Shown: positions 1-8,316, numbered from the stretch's first letter. The stretch is DNA of 32,484 nucleotides from SAR202 cluster bacterium (GCA_016872415.1 VGZX01000017.1:1-32484); one strand, 5' to 3'. A program made the numbers and translations. The notes: generated by a model not told the origin, from the letters alone.

Positions 1-13
1 CCCGGCGGCTCGG

Positions 14-1318
14 TCACCCCCGCGCGCGGCCCCACACGCTCGCCGCCGCCCGCTCGGCGTCGCGCACGGCCTCCTTCACCGCCACGCCGGCCAGCCTGCC
101 GCAGCGCTTGAGCACGCGCCCGCCCACGATCACGTCGCGCACGTTCGCCGGTTGCCCGCAAAACACCAGCTGGCTCACCAAATCGCCCCTCGGCGCGAAG
201 TTCACGCCGCTCGGGTCCACCACAATCACATCCGCCAGTTTCCCCGGCGTCAGCGACCCGATACGGTCCTCCAGCCCCAACGCCTCCGCGCCGCCAATCG
301 TCGCCATCCGCAACGCGTCGGCCACGCCCGGATACGTGCCCACCGACTTCGCCAGCGCCCGCTGCAACCCAACCGCCACGCGCATGTTGTTGAACATGTC
401 CGGCGTGTCGTTCGTGCCGCCGTCGAGCCCCAAGCCCACCTTCGCGCCCGCCGCGTGCCACTTCGCCAACGGCATGATGCCCGACGCCAGCCGCAGGTTG
501 CTCAATGGGTTGTGCGATACGCGGGCGCCTGCCTCCGCGAGCAGCGCGATCTCCGCGTCCGTCGCATGCACGGCATGATCGAGGAACAGCCGCCGGCCCA
601 CCGCTCCGGTCGCCCGCAGCGCCGCCAGCGGCTCGTCGGCGCGCTGGCTCTGGTGTTCGAGGAAATGCACGTCGAGCGTCAGGTCGTGCTCCCCCGCGAA
701 GCCCGCGGCCGTCTCCAGTTGCGACTGGAGCGACAGCGACGGGTGCGAGCAGACGTGCAGCCCCATCGCCCTCGGCAGCGCGGCCAGCGCCAGCCGGATG
801 CGCGCCGCCTCCTCGGCCATCGCCGGGCTATAGACGCTGTGGCCGAACACGAAGCGCATGCCGGAATCGGCCAACGCGGCGATATTGCCGTCGGTGAACG
901 CCGGGTTGAACGTGTGCGACCAGTCCACCACCGTCGTCACGCCGCCGGTCGCCAGGCTCAACGCGCCGATGCGCACCGCCGCTTGAGACTCCTCGCGGGT
1001 GATCGTCGCGGCGGCCAGGGCGAAAACGCATGCCGCCAGCCATTGCGGCAGCTCTTGATCGGCGCCGCGCCCACGGATGAGCGACTGCCACAGGTGGTCG
1101 TGGACGTCGACGAAACCGGGCATCACGATGCAGCCGTCGGCGTCGATCGTGCGCGCGCCCGCCGCTCGTATTCCATCGCCGACCCTGGCGATCGAATCGC
1201 CAACGATGAGGACGTCGGCGCCCTGGCGTACGCCGAGCAAGCCTTCACCCATCGTTGGGTCGGCCGTGATCGTCAGCGCGGCATTGAGTATCAACAGCCG
1301 GGCGGCGGTGTTCTGCAT
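14..1318 (-). CDS. amidohydrolase family protein (cytosine/8-oxoguanine deaminase-like)
   Basis: The 434-residue product is a metal-dependent amidohydrolase of the ATZ/TRZ/guanine-deaminase type, expected to hydrolyse or deaminate a ring compound in the cytosol. Seen: an N-terminal beta-sandwich segment, then the metal motif VDVHDHL (H73, H75), VHFLEH (H218), LDHAVH (H248) and GLGLDGGTND (D299), followed by the C-terminal sandwich with GKLADVIVVD. The HNPLSNLRLASG block typical of the deaminase branch is present. The ATG is preceded by GAGGGGA at about 7 nt spacing. A TATGAT -10-like box lies at 1363-1368, without a clear -35. The substrate cannot be told from sequence; an 8-oxoguanine deaminase, a TRZ-like hydrolase or a methylthioadenosine deaminase are all possible. 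Confidence 0.85.
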   Translation of the reverse strand: MQNTAARLLILNAALTITADPTMGEGLLGVRQGADVLIVGDSIARVGDGIRAAGARTIDADGCIVMPGFVDVHDHLWQSLIRGRGADQELPQWLAACVFALAAATITREESQAAVRIGALSLATGGVTTVVDWSHTFNPAFTDGNIAALADSGMRFVFGHSVYSPAMAEEAARIRLALAALPRAMGLHVCSHPSLSLQSQLETAAGFAGEHDLTLDVHFLEHQSQRADEPLAALRATGAVGRRLFLDHAVHATDAEIALLAEAGARVSHNPLSNLRLASGIMPLAKWHAAGAKVGLGLDGGTNDTPDMFNNMRVAVGLQRALAKSVGTYPGVADALRMATIGGAEALGLEDRIGSLTPGKLADVIVVDPSGVNFAPRGDLVSQLVFCGQPANVRDVIVGGRVLKRCGRLAGVAVKEAVRDAERAAASVWGRARG

Positions 1319-1400
1319 CGCGGCGTCCCCTCGGCTCGAACGTGTGGGCGTGCCGAGGCCGCATCATAGCATCGCCCGGCGGCCGGCTCCCCGCCGGAGG

Positions 1401-2588
1401 CTAGCGGATCGTGACCGGCGGTGGCGCGGGCCGTGGCGCCGTGTCCGGAGGCGGCACCGACGCGATCGCGTCGGCCGTGTGCTCGAAGACGTTCTCCGGC
1501 CCGATCGCCTCCAAGATGCCGAACTGTTCCAGCTCCTGGCGCACCTCGGGCCGCATCGCGGTGAGCATGATGAGCAGCCCCGCGCGTTGGTGCTGCTCGA
1601 TGATCGCCTCCAGCGTCAGCAGCCCCGACGTGTCGATGTACGCAACGTCCTTCATCCGCAGGATCAACGGTCGCCGGTCCCGCCCCAGTTCGTGCTCGAA
1701 ACGCGCCGTCGAATAGAACGAGAGCACGCCCCACACGTTGAAGAAGGCGATGTCCGGCCGCGAGCGCATCAGGTCGCTGAGCTCGACCGACACGCCCTGG
1801 ATATGCCCGCGGGCATTCGGCACCGGCTCCGAGGTCGACGGCACTTGAATGAGCCGCCGCAGCAGCAAGAACACCGACACGAGCACGCCGAGCGCGATTG
1901 CATACGTGAGGTCGAACAGCAGCGTGATGCTCATGGTGATGAACAGCACGAGTAGGTCCTCGCGTGGCGCCGCGCGGATCAGCTTCGCGATCTCGGGCAC
2001 GTTGGCGATGTTGTACGCCGTCACGATCAGGATGGCGGCCAGCACCGCGAGAGGCAGACGCCCCGCCAGCCCACCCAGCGCCAGCGTCGCCGTGAGCACC
2101 ACCGCCGAGTGGACCACCGCCGCCATCCGCGATGTCGCCCCGTTCCGCAACGACGCGCCCGTCCGCGCGATCGCCGCCGTGGCCGGTATCCCTCCAAGGA
2201 TCGGCGACACGATGTTCGCCAGTCCCTGCCCGCGCAGCTCCTTGTCCGGGTCGTGATGGCTGCCGTCCCGCGCCATGCCGTCGGCCACCATCGCGCTCAA
2301 CAGCGACTCCACGCCCGCCAGAATCGCCACCGTGATCGCGGAGGGCAGCAGGTCAAGGAACAGGCCGGGGTCGATGACACGCAGGTCCGGCACTGGGAAG
2401 CCGCGCGGCAGCTCGCCGTAACGGCTGGCGAGCGTCGGCGTATCGATGCCGAACACCCACACGGCCGCCGTCGCCGCCACGTTGATCACCAACGTGCCGG
2501 GCACCCGCCACCGCCGGCCTTGCCAGAACAGCAGCGCCGCGATGGTGCCCATTCCCAGCGCGGGCGTGACCCACGACACGCTGCCCAA
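1401..2588 (-). pseudogene. SulP-family anion permease, 5'-truncated (STAS domain intact)
   Basis: This encodes the C-terminal two thirds of a SulP sulfate/bicarbonate-type transporter. Seen: transmembrane segments from LGMGTIAALLFWQ on, the family block RGQGLANIVSPILGGIPATA, further hydrophobic helices, and a STAS domain (ILRMKDVAYIDTSGLLTLEA). Family members usually have about 550 residues and roughly 180 more before this point. The only in-frame start is a TTG at 2588. Reading further upstream continues the protein for eleven codons (ADTIQHLGSVSW fits the family) and then meets TAG at 2619-2621, beyond which lies the promoter side of the divergent hydrolase gene. The N-terminal transmembrane half is therefore missing, most simply by a deletion or rearrangement with the breakpoint near 2620. 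Transport function is unlikely. Confidence 0.8.
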
Positions 2589-2702
2589 GTGTTGGATGGT
2601 GTCGGCCGTCGCCCTCCACTAGAGGCGCCGCGCCGCCGATGGTGCGACTTCCACCGCTTCCTGCTACCATGCGCCCACTTTGCGTATCGGTAGGAGGCAC
2701 CG

Positions 2703-3542
2703 ATGGCGACGACCGCCCCGCAGCCGACCTGGACGACCGAATACATTCCCGGCGACCCGCGCATCGCCGTCGACAAGCAAGGCAGCGGCCCCCTGCTCGT
2801 CATGATGCACGGCATCGGCGGCCACCGCTCCAACTGGCACGACCAGCTGCCCGAGTTCGCCCCCCACTTCACCGTCGTCGCCTGGGACGCCCGCGGCTAC
2901 GGTAACTCCGGCGACTACGACGGCGAGCTCGACCCCAGGGACTTCTCGAAAGACCTGCTGCGCCTGCTCGATCACTACGGCGCGAAAAAGGCGCACATCA
3001 TGGGCCTCTCCATGGGCGGCATGATCGCGCAGGACTTCTACAGCATGCACCCGGAGCGCGTCGCCACCCTCGTCCTCTGCGACACGTCGGATGGCCTCAG
3101 CCGCAGCCGCACCCCGGCGGAGATCGAGGAATTCGTCCGCCTTCGCACCGCCCCGCTGCTCGCCGGCAAGGAGCCGAAGGACATGGCCCCCGCCGTCGCC
3201 GACACGCTCATCGGCCGCAAGTCGTCGCGCGAGTCGTGGCAGCGCCTGGTCGACAGCATGTCGATGCTCCACAAGGAGATGTATATCAAGACCGTGCGGG
3301 CCAACACCAAACGCTCCGAATACCCGGACGCCTCCAATATTCAAGTGCCCACGCTCCTCGTCTTCGGCGAGGACGACCGGCTCACCACGCCGGAGGTCGG
3401 CCGCAAGATGCACGCCAAGATCAAGGGCTCCGAGTCCCTGCTCATTCCGACCGCCGGGCACCTGAGCAACATCGAGCAGCCCGTGTTCTTCAACGAGCAC
3501 GTGCTCGGCTGGCTGCTCCAGCGGCGTGCCTTGGCGCTGTAG
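2703..3542 (+). CDS. alpha/beta hydrolase
   Basis: A 279-residue alpha/beta-hydrolase-fold enzyme, probably a cytosolic esterase or lactonase resembling 3-oxoadipate enol-lactonases and BioH. Seen: the oxyanion strand MMHGIGGHRSNW, nucleophile elbow GLSMGG (S103), acid residue in FGEDDRLT (D224 or D225) and catalytic histidine in PTAGHLSNIEQP (H253), so the triad is complete. The start is well placed behind TAGGAGG about 6 nt upstream. The next gene follows within 30 nt on the same strand and encodes another serine hydrolase of a different family, so the two are probably co-transcribed. The substrate is not deducible. Confidence 0.9.
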   Translation: MATTAPQPTWTTEYIPGDPRIAVDKQGSGPLLVMMHGIGGHRSNWHDQLPEFAPHFTVVAWDARGYGNSGDYDGELDPRDFSKDLLRLLDHYGAKKAHIMGLSMGGMIAQDFYSMHPERVATLVLCDTSDGLSRSRTPAEIEEFVRLRTAPLLAGKEPKDMAPAVADTLIGRKSSRESWQRLVDSMSMLHKEMYIKTVRANTKRSEYPDASNIQVPTLLVFGEDDRLTTPEVGRKMHAKIKGSESLLIPTAGHLSNIEQPVFFNEHVLGWLLQRRALAL

Positions 3543-3572
3543 CCCTCATTCATGTCCGCTAGGAGAGATCGC

Positions 3573-4328
3573 ATGGCAACCCTGACGAATGGCGGGCTGG
3601 ACCAGGCACCGCTCGCCGGCAAGGCCGACAGCGTCCTGCTCTACTTCCACGGCCTCGGCAGCAACGGCAGCGAGGCGAAATTCCTGTTCGAGGAGTTGGC
3701 CCCCGCGCTGCCGCGCACGCACTTCCACGCGCCTAACGCTCCCTTCGCTTACGACCCCGCCCGCGACCCCAAGAGCGCGCGCACGGAGAAGCGCGAGAAC
3801 TCGTGGATGTGGTACGACCGCTTCAGCGAAAGAACGCGCGTCGAAGGCCTCAACGCCATCATCCCCACCATCGACGGCTACATCGATGAGAAGGCCGCGC
3901 AGCACGGCGTCGGCCGCGACCGCGTCGTCGCCTGGGGCTTCTCGCAGGGCTGCATCCTCGTGTGCCACGTCATCCCGCGCCTCGCGCAAGGCATCGGCGG
4001 CTTCATCGCGCACAGCGGCTACCTGTTCTCGCCCGACTCCCTCGCGCAGCGCCGGGACTATCGCAAGAAGTTCTTCGAGAAGATCAAGAATAAGACGCCC
4101 CTCTGCGCCATCAATGGCATGGAAGACCGCGCCCAGTCGTGGCAGATGAGCCTGGAAGCCGCCACGACGCTCGACGAGGCGGGCGTGCTCGTCGAATCGC
4201 ACATCATCGGCGGCATGGGCCACGCCATCACCAAGCAGTCCGCCGCCATCGGACGTGACTTCATCCTCCGCGTGCTCAAGGCCGCCGAGGCGCCAAGCAC
4301 CGCGAGCCTCGTCGCCGTCGGCCGCTAG
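3573..4328 (+). CDS. phospholipase/carboxylesterase family hydrolase (YpfH-like)
   Basis: A 251-residue serine hydrolase of the phospholipase/carboxylesterase (Abhydrolase_2, dienelactone-hydrolase-like) family. Seen: LLYFHGLGSNG near the N terminus, nucleophile motif WGFSQG (S124), NGMEDRAQSW carrying the acid residue (D185) and GGMGHAIT carrying the histidine (H217). An in-frame ATG exists at 3552, but the ATG at 3573 has AGGAGA six bases upstream and begins with a normal N terminus, so it was chosen. The gene follows the preceding hydrolase after 30 nt and is closed by a strong hairpin. Likely substrates are short-chain esters; this is inferred from family only. Confidence 0.87.
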   Translation: MATLTNGGLDQAPLAGKADSVLLYFHGLGSNGSEAKFLFEELAPALPRTHFHAPNAPFAYDPARDPKSARTEKRENSWMWYDRFSERTRVEGLNAIIPTIDGYIDEKAAQHGVGRDRVVAWGFSQGCILVCHVIPRLAQGIGGFIAHSGYLFSPDSLAQRRDYRKKFFEKIKNKTPLCAINGMEDRAQSWQMSLEAATTLDEAGVLVESHIIGGMGHAITKQSAAIGRDFILRVLKAAEAPSTASLVAVGR

Positions 4329-4345
4329 CCCCCTTCCGCGCGCAA

Positions 4346-4386
4346 CGAACCGGGCCCGTCGACCTCGCGTCGGTGGGCCCGGTTCG
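4346..4386 (+). terminator. long GC hairpin after the two-hydrolase unit
   Basis: CGAACCGGGCCC (4346-4357) pairs perfectly with GGGCCCGGTTCG (4375-4386). The stem continues inward through two G-U pairs and four Watson-Crick pairs to a 5-nt loop, giving about 18 bp. There is no U-tract, so it is either a Rho-assisted or RNA-stabilising 3' end rather than a textbook intrinsic terminator. Confidence 0.6.
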
Positions 4387-4713
4387 CGTCCGCTCTCGAC
4401 TCGCGTTGCGCCGCCGCCGCGCGAGCGCTCGCCCTGCCTCCCCAGCAAACGCGGCGACTCCGACGTCTAACGCCGCGCGGCCCGCAGCCTGCCATGTCGC
4501 CGCACGACCGCATTGCGAATCCCATGCGGGACGAAGAAGTGTCCAGGCTCGTGGCGGCGGCGTGGCGTTCTAGCAGGACTCACCGCCGCGTCTCGGGCGC
4601 GGTCGGCGCCCGCGTCGCCACCGTTTCGCGCGATGGCCGGGGCTCATACGGTCGGCAGCCAACGGCCGCATCGGTCTCGCGGCCTGCCTACGCCCGCCGG
4701 CCGGCCACCGTTC
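4387..4713. other. intergenic stretch with no gene recognised
   Basis: GC-rich spacer between two convergent units. Reading frames on both strands give Arg/Pro/Ala-rich, low-complexity peptides with no family motif and no ribosome binding site. Apart from the hairpin just upstream, nothing is supported here. Confidence 0.5.
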
Positions 4714-5244
4714 CTAGTGCGCGACCCCCCGCGTGGCCCGAGCGATCTCGCCCTCGGCCGGCGCGATCGCGAAGCGGTCGCCCAGCGCCTCCACCTGCCG
4801 TAGCACGTTGGTTGGCGTTAGCGAGCGATGCGTCACGCGGACCTGCTGGGGCGCGGAGCCGGCCGGCGCCGTCGCGGCGTCCTCCGGTGGTCCCGCCTGC
4901 TCTGGCGCCACCGCCTCCGCTTGGGACCGCGCCCGCGCGGCGAACTGCTCCGCCTCCACCCGCATCGCCACCGCGCGCTCCATCATCTCGTGCGCGTCCT
5001 CGCGCTCGCGTTCCGCGGCCGCGTGCATCACGCGGGCCTCCGCCAGTAGGCGCTGCGCCTCGTCGCGTAGCTGCCGCGCATGCTCTACGTCCGAAGGCTC
5101 GCGCCCGCCGCGCTCAGCGCAGGCCTCCGCAAGCCGCGCCTCGGCGAGCTGGCTGTAGAACAGCGCCTGGGCCGGCGCGCTGCCGCCGCGCTCGTCCTCG
5201 GCCCCCACCTGCGCCGCCAGCAGGATGCCCAACTCCTGCAGCAT
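4714..5244 (-). CDS. hypothetical Ala/Glu-rich coiled-coil protein
   Basis: A protein of about 176 residues, not recognised as a named family. From about residue 25 to 110 it is rich in Ala, Glu and Arg with heptad-like spacing (LRDEAQRLLAEARVMHAAAE), predicting a long helix or coiled coil. A Pro/Ala linker follows, then a short C-terminal segment (SLTPTNVLRQVEALGDRF). There is no signal peptide or membrane segment. The ATG at 5244 (MLQELGILLAAQ) was preferred; a TTG at 5283 extends the frame but lacks a ribosome binding site, and the ATG itself has only a close GAGAGG. It is the last gene of the minus-strand run that includes the FtsZ gene, so a structural or division-related role is possible but unproven. 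Confidence 0.6.
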   Translation of the reverse strand: MLQELGILLAAQVGAEDERGGSAPAQALFYSQLAEARLAEACAERGGREPSDVEHARQLRDEAQRLLAEARVMHAAAEREREDAHEMMERAVAMRVEAEQFAARARSQAEAVAPEQAGPPEDAATAPAGSAPQQVRVTHRSLTPTNVLRQVEALGDRFAIAPAEGEIARATRGVAH

Positions 5245-5408
5245 GTCCTCTCGATGATTTCCGCGTTCCACCGTTGCCCCCAATGGCGTGGCGCCACCGC
5301 ATCCACCCTACGTCTCCGGTTCGCACCGTGCGAGGTAGCCGACGCCCAACGCGATTGGGGGAATTCCACCATGCCGCCGCCCACGCGTGAAGCCAATTGC
5401 CGCGCGGC

Positions 5409-5828
5409 CTATGGCGTCCTCGTCGGAGATGGCAGGTCGGTGGCAACCGCGCTCACGACATTCGACGGCTGCGAGGTGTGGTCGGCATCGCGCGCCAGTA
5501 CCCGATACCAGTACCGCTGCCCGTCTTCCAGCCCATCGCTGTCGATATGGCCCGTCCGCGTCGCGGTCACCTCCGCGATGCCGGTCCAAGCGCCCGCGTC
5601 GCCCTCGGACGACCGCTGGACCAGATAGCTCGTCGCCGTGCCGCTGCCCGGCTGCCACGTCAGCTGAATGCTCAGCCGGTCGTGTATGGTCAGCGCCTCC
5701 AAGTCGCGCGGCGTGCCCGGCCCGGCCGGGGTCGGCGTCGCGGCCGGAGTCGGCGTCGCGCTCGCGCACGTCGCGAGCCCAAGAGCAAGGAGCGCGGCGA
5801 CAAACAGGATGATTGGCCATCGACGCAT
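5409..5828 (-). CDS. secreted protein with one fibronectin type III domain
   Basis: A 139-residue exported protein. Seen: an N-terminal signal sequence (MRRW, then a hydrophobic stretch ending ATCASA), a short Thr/Pro linker (TPTPAATPTPAGPG), and a single fibronectin type III-like domain with the Trp of LTWQPGSGTATSYLVQRS, YWYRVLARD and the closing SNVVSAV. Cleavage after ASA by signal peptidase I is likely; the cysteine in LATC is a poor lipobox because Thr precedes it, so a lipoprotein is possible but less likely. AAGGAG lies about 8 nt before the ATG. It sits 64 nt downstream of the FtsZ gene on the same strand and could be co-transcribed. A role in surface protein-protein or carbohydrate interaction is an inference from the domain. 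Confidence 0.72.
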   Translation of the reverse strand: MRRWPIILFVAALLALGLATCASATPTPAATPTPAGPGTPRDLEALTIHDRLSIQLTWQPGSGTATSYLVQRSSEGDAGAWTGIAEVTATRTGHIDSDGLEDGQRYWYRVLARDADHTSQPSNVVSAVATDLPSPTRTP

Positions 5829-5892
5829 GAAACCGCTCCTTGAGCGAAGTGCTTTTCAAGGATGAAGACGGGGAACGGCCTTCGATGGTTCC

Positions 5893-7431
5893 TTACTTGC
5901 TCTTCTTGCGGCCGAAGCCGAACCGCGAGAGCAGGCTGCCGCCCGACGATTGCGGTGGCGGTGGCGGCGGCTGGAATGGTTCCGGCTCCGGCGCCGGTGC
6001 TTGGCGTGCCCATGGCTCCGCCTCGGCCGTCGGCGGAGCCGCGGGCGGCTCGCCCGCCAACGCCTGTTCCCGTACGTCCTCCAGCGACGCGCCTTGAATC
6101 GCCTGGCGCGTGTGCCCCGGCAGCCCCGTGGCGATCAGGGTCACCCGTAGCTCATCGTCCAGCGATGGGTCGGTCACCATGCCGAAGATGATATTCGCCT
6201 CGGGGCCCACCACCTTCGCGATGAAGTCCGCGACGGCCCGCACCTCTTGCAGCGTCAGGTTGTCGCCCCCGGCGATGTTCAGCAGCACGCGGGTCGCCCC
6301 GTCGATCGGCACCTCCAGCAGCGGGCTCGCCACCGCCGCCTTCGCCGCCGCGAGTGCCCTCCCGTCGCCACGGCCGTGCCCCATGGCGATCCACGCGCTG
6401 CCCGCATCCTTCACGATCGACTTCACGTCGGCGAAGTCCAGGTTGATCTCTCCCGCCTGCGTCACCAGCTCCGTCACCGATTGCACGCCCTGGCGCAGCA
6501 CGTCGTCCGCGATGCGGAACGCGTTCTCGGCGGTCATCCGTTCGTCCGACAACGCCGACAGGCGGTCGTTCGGAATGATGGCCAGCGTGTCGACGAACTG
6601 CCGAAGGCGCTCGATGCCCTGCTCCGCTTGCACCGCGCGCCGTCGCCCCTCGAACTGGAACGGCTTGGTCACCACGCCAATGGTCAAGATATTCAGGCCG
6701 CGCGCGATCTCCGCAATCACCGGCGCCGCGCCCGTGCCCGTGCCGCCGCCCATGCCCGCCGCGATGAACAGCAGGTCGGTCCCGTGCAACAGCTGCTCGA
6801 TCTGCTCCCGTGATTCGATCGCGGCCTCGCGCCCGATCTCCGGCCGCCCGCCGACGCCGAGCCCGCGCGTCACCTTGTCGCCGATGCGGAACTTGGCCGG
6901 CACGTCCAGCCGGCTCAGGTGCTGCGCATCGGTGTTCACGGCGATGTATTCCACCGCGCCGACACGCTGCCGGTACATGCGGGCCACAGCGTTGGAGCCG
7001 CCCCCGCCCACGCCCAGCACCTTGATCACCACCTGGCCGATTGGCGCCGGTCCCTCGTGCCGCGCCGCGCCCGACAACTGCGACTCCGCTCGCGGCGTCG
7101 GCTGCGGCATGGGCGTCAGGGTCGACCCCTTGCCGTCCAGCATCCGGGCGATGCGCGACCACATCGGCGCCGGAATCTCCGATGGGCGCACCAGCCCCTG
7201 CTCCAACAGCGCCAGCGCCTCGTACGGAGCGCCGGTCTGCCGGGCCATCTCCTCGAGCGACAAGTCGGCCTGGTAGCGTAGCTCGCGGATGTGCGCGCCG
7301 AACTTCTGCATCTCCGCTGGATAGGTGCCCCGCAGGCGCACCCACCGGTCGGCGGCCTCCATCGCATAACGCAGCCACGGTCCCTTGCCGGCCCGAATCG
7401 TGCCCGGGTTGGGGCTTCGCTCCATCGTCAT
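5893..7431 (-). CDS. ftsZ: FtsZ-type tubulin-like GTPase with N-terminal XRE-like HTH domain
   Basis: A 512-residue FtsZ homologue; FtsZ polymerises at midcell and drives division. Residues about 131-440 are a full FtsZ core: VLGVGGGGSNAV, VNTDAQHL, tubulin signature GMGGGTGTGAAPV (227-238), TKPFQFEGRRR, IPNDRL, and the T7 loop INLDFADV with both aspartates (D332, D335). Unusual is a 130-residue N-terminal extension containing an XRE/Cro-like helix-turn-helix at about 43-98 (FGAHIRELRYQADLSLEEMA, then GAPYEALALLEQGLVRPSE). The C terminus is a Pro-rich linker ending GGSLLSRFGFGRKKSK, with no canonical (D/E)-I-P-x-F-L-type tail peptide. The ATG overlaps the stop of the upstream sigma-like gene (ATGA), and TTGGAGAAG lies about 10 nt upstream. 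The open frame runs further upstream, but that part is out-of-frame shadow of the neighbour. It may be the main FtsZ or a second, specialised copy. Confidence 0.93.
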   Translation of the reverse strand: MTMERSPNPGTIRAGKGPWLRYAMEAADRWVRLRGTYPAEMQKFGAHIRELRYQADLSLEEMARQTGAPYEALALLEQGLVRPSEIPAPMWSRIARMLDGKGSTLTPMPQPTPRAESQLSGAARHEGPAPIGQVVIKVLGVGGGGSNAVARMYRQRVGAVEYIAVNTDAQHLSRLDVPAKFRIGDKVTRGLGVGGRPEIGREAAIESREQIEQLLHGTDLLFIAAGMGGGTGTGAAPVIAEIARGLNILTIGVVTKPFQFEGRRRAVQAEQGIERLRQFVDTLAIIPNDRLSALSDERMTAENAFRIADDVLRQGVQSVTELVTQAGEINLDFADVKSIVKDAGSAWIAMGHGRGDGRALAAAKAAVASPLLEVPIDGATRVLLNIAGGDNLTLQEVRAVADFIAKVVGPEANIIFGMVTDPSLDDELRVTLIATGLPGHTRQAIQGASLEDVREQALAGEPPAAPPTAEAEPWARQAPAPEPEPFQPPPPPPQSSGGSLLSRFGFGRKKSK

Positions 7432-8090
7432 CGTCCGTCTTCTCCAAGGCGCGTCAGTAGCTTGGCAAGCTCCTTCCGGTCCATCCCCGCCTGCTCGCAA
7501 AACATGCGGAAGCGGTCGCGGGCGCGGTTCAGCCGCATCACGATGGCCCGGGCATCGGGCGCGTCCAGCAGCACCGCCATCTCCTCCGGCGACCGGTTCA
7601 TCAGGTAGCGCACGCGCAGCGCGAACGCCTCCTGCGGAAAGTCGCGCTCGAACCGCTTCCACGGGCTGTCGGGCGCGTCCAGCAGTTGCTCCAGCGCCGC
7701 CTGCTGCTCCGGCGATGGATCGGGCGGCCGCGCGCCTTCCCCCCGCCGCGGCTCGTTCATCATCCACGCCCGGCGGAAGTGCGCCTCCGCCAGCTGCGCG
7801 AACCACTCCGTCACCGGGCGCTGCCCCTTGTATTCCCCCACCGACTGCAACAGGCTCACCAGCGCGTCGTGCGCCGCGTCGTCGCGGTACTTCTCGGGAA
7901 TGTTCGATATGCCCCACCGCTCCGGCTCCGCATACACCCGCGACGCCACCTCCGCCACCAGGTTGCGCGACTCGCGCGCGTTCGCCTCCATGCGGCTGTC
8001 GGCCAACGGCCCCGTCGCCACGTCGCGCTGTACGATTTGAAGACGTTTGATCAGCTCGTCCTCTGAAAAATACGTCGGACCGGTCGTCAT
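7428..8090 (-). CDS. sigma-70-like (ECF-type) protein
   Basis: A 220-residue protein resembling a small extracytoplasmic-function sigma factor. Seen: a region-2-like segment at about 60-115 (YRDDAAHDALVSLLQSVGEY, then RPVTEWFAQLAEAHFRRAW) and a region-4-like helix-turn-helix at about 155-205 (AFALRVRYLMNRSPEEMAVL, then RLNRARDRFRMF). The spacing between these blocks fits the family, but motif conservation is moderate, so it could be a diverged sigma factor or a sigma-derived regulator. The ATG has AAAGG about 9 nt upstream and an extended -10 promoter is seen before it. Its TGA overlaps the ATG of the HTH-FtsZ gene, so the two are translationally coupled. A shared role in controlling division is an inference from this arrangement. 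Confidence 0.65.
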   Translation of the reverse strand: MTTGPTYFSEDELIKRLQIVQRDVATGPLADSRMEANARESRNLVAEVASRVYAEPERWGISNIPEKYRDDAAHDALVSLLQSVGEYKGQRPVTEWFAQLAEAHFRRAWMMNEPRRGEGARPPDPSPEQQAALEQLLDAPDSPWKRFERDFPQEAFALRVRYLMNRSPEEMAVLLDAPDARAIVMRLNRARDRFRMFCEQAGMDRKELAKLLTRLGEDGR

Positions 8091-8174
8091 CGTGAGGGCC
8101 TTTCGGGTGGAGGTAGCGCGGTCGGGCGAGCGCGGTGTGGACGCCTGCGGCGCGGCTTATGGCGAAGCGTCGGG

Positions 8175-8183
8175 ATGATAGCA
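8175..8183 (-). promoter_or_regulatory. extended -10 promoter of the sigma-like/ftsZ unit
   Basis: On the minus strand TGCTATCAT forms an extended -10 (TGn plus a 5/6 TATAAT match) about 85 nt before the sigma-like start codon. No convincing -35 box is present, which is tolerated with a TGn element. Confidence 0.4.
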
Positions 8184-8307
8184 GGTCTCCGCCCAATCAC
8201 CATAGGGGAATCCAGCGTCGCCCGCCGCCAGATCGCCGTTCGCTGCCGCTTGCGCCGCCCCTCGCGATCGCGGCCGGCGGGCGTGGGCGCGACCGTCTGG
8301 ACGCGGC

Positions 8308-8316
8308 TGATATAAT
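8308..8316 (+). promoter_or_regulatory. extended -10 promoter of the 98-aa gene
   Basis: TGATATAAT combines a perfect TATAAT (8311-8316) with an upstream TGn, 41 nt before the next plus-strand start. It stands out in a very GC-rich stretch. The -35 region is weak. Confidence 0.5.

Noticed and set aside
152..1369. Long plus-strand frame opposite the amidohydrolase
   Set aside because: Arg/His-rich antisense shadow; metal motifs are on the minus strand.
4387..4713. Several Arg-rich plus-strand frames as possible small genes
   Set aside because: No binding sites, no motif, and composition typical of random GC-rich frames.
5893..8196. A continuous 767-residue frame that would make FtsZ start at 8196
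   Set aside because: The part above 7431 lies antiphase under the sigma-like gene, is Arg/Gly/Ala-rich nonsense, and the ATGA overlap plus binding site fix the start at 7431.
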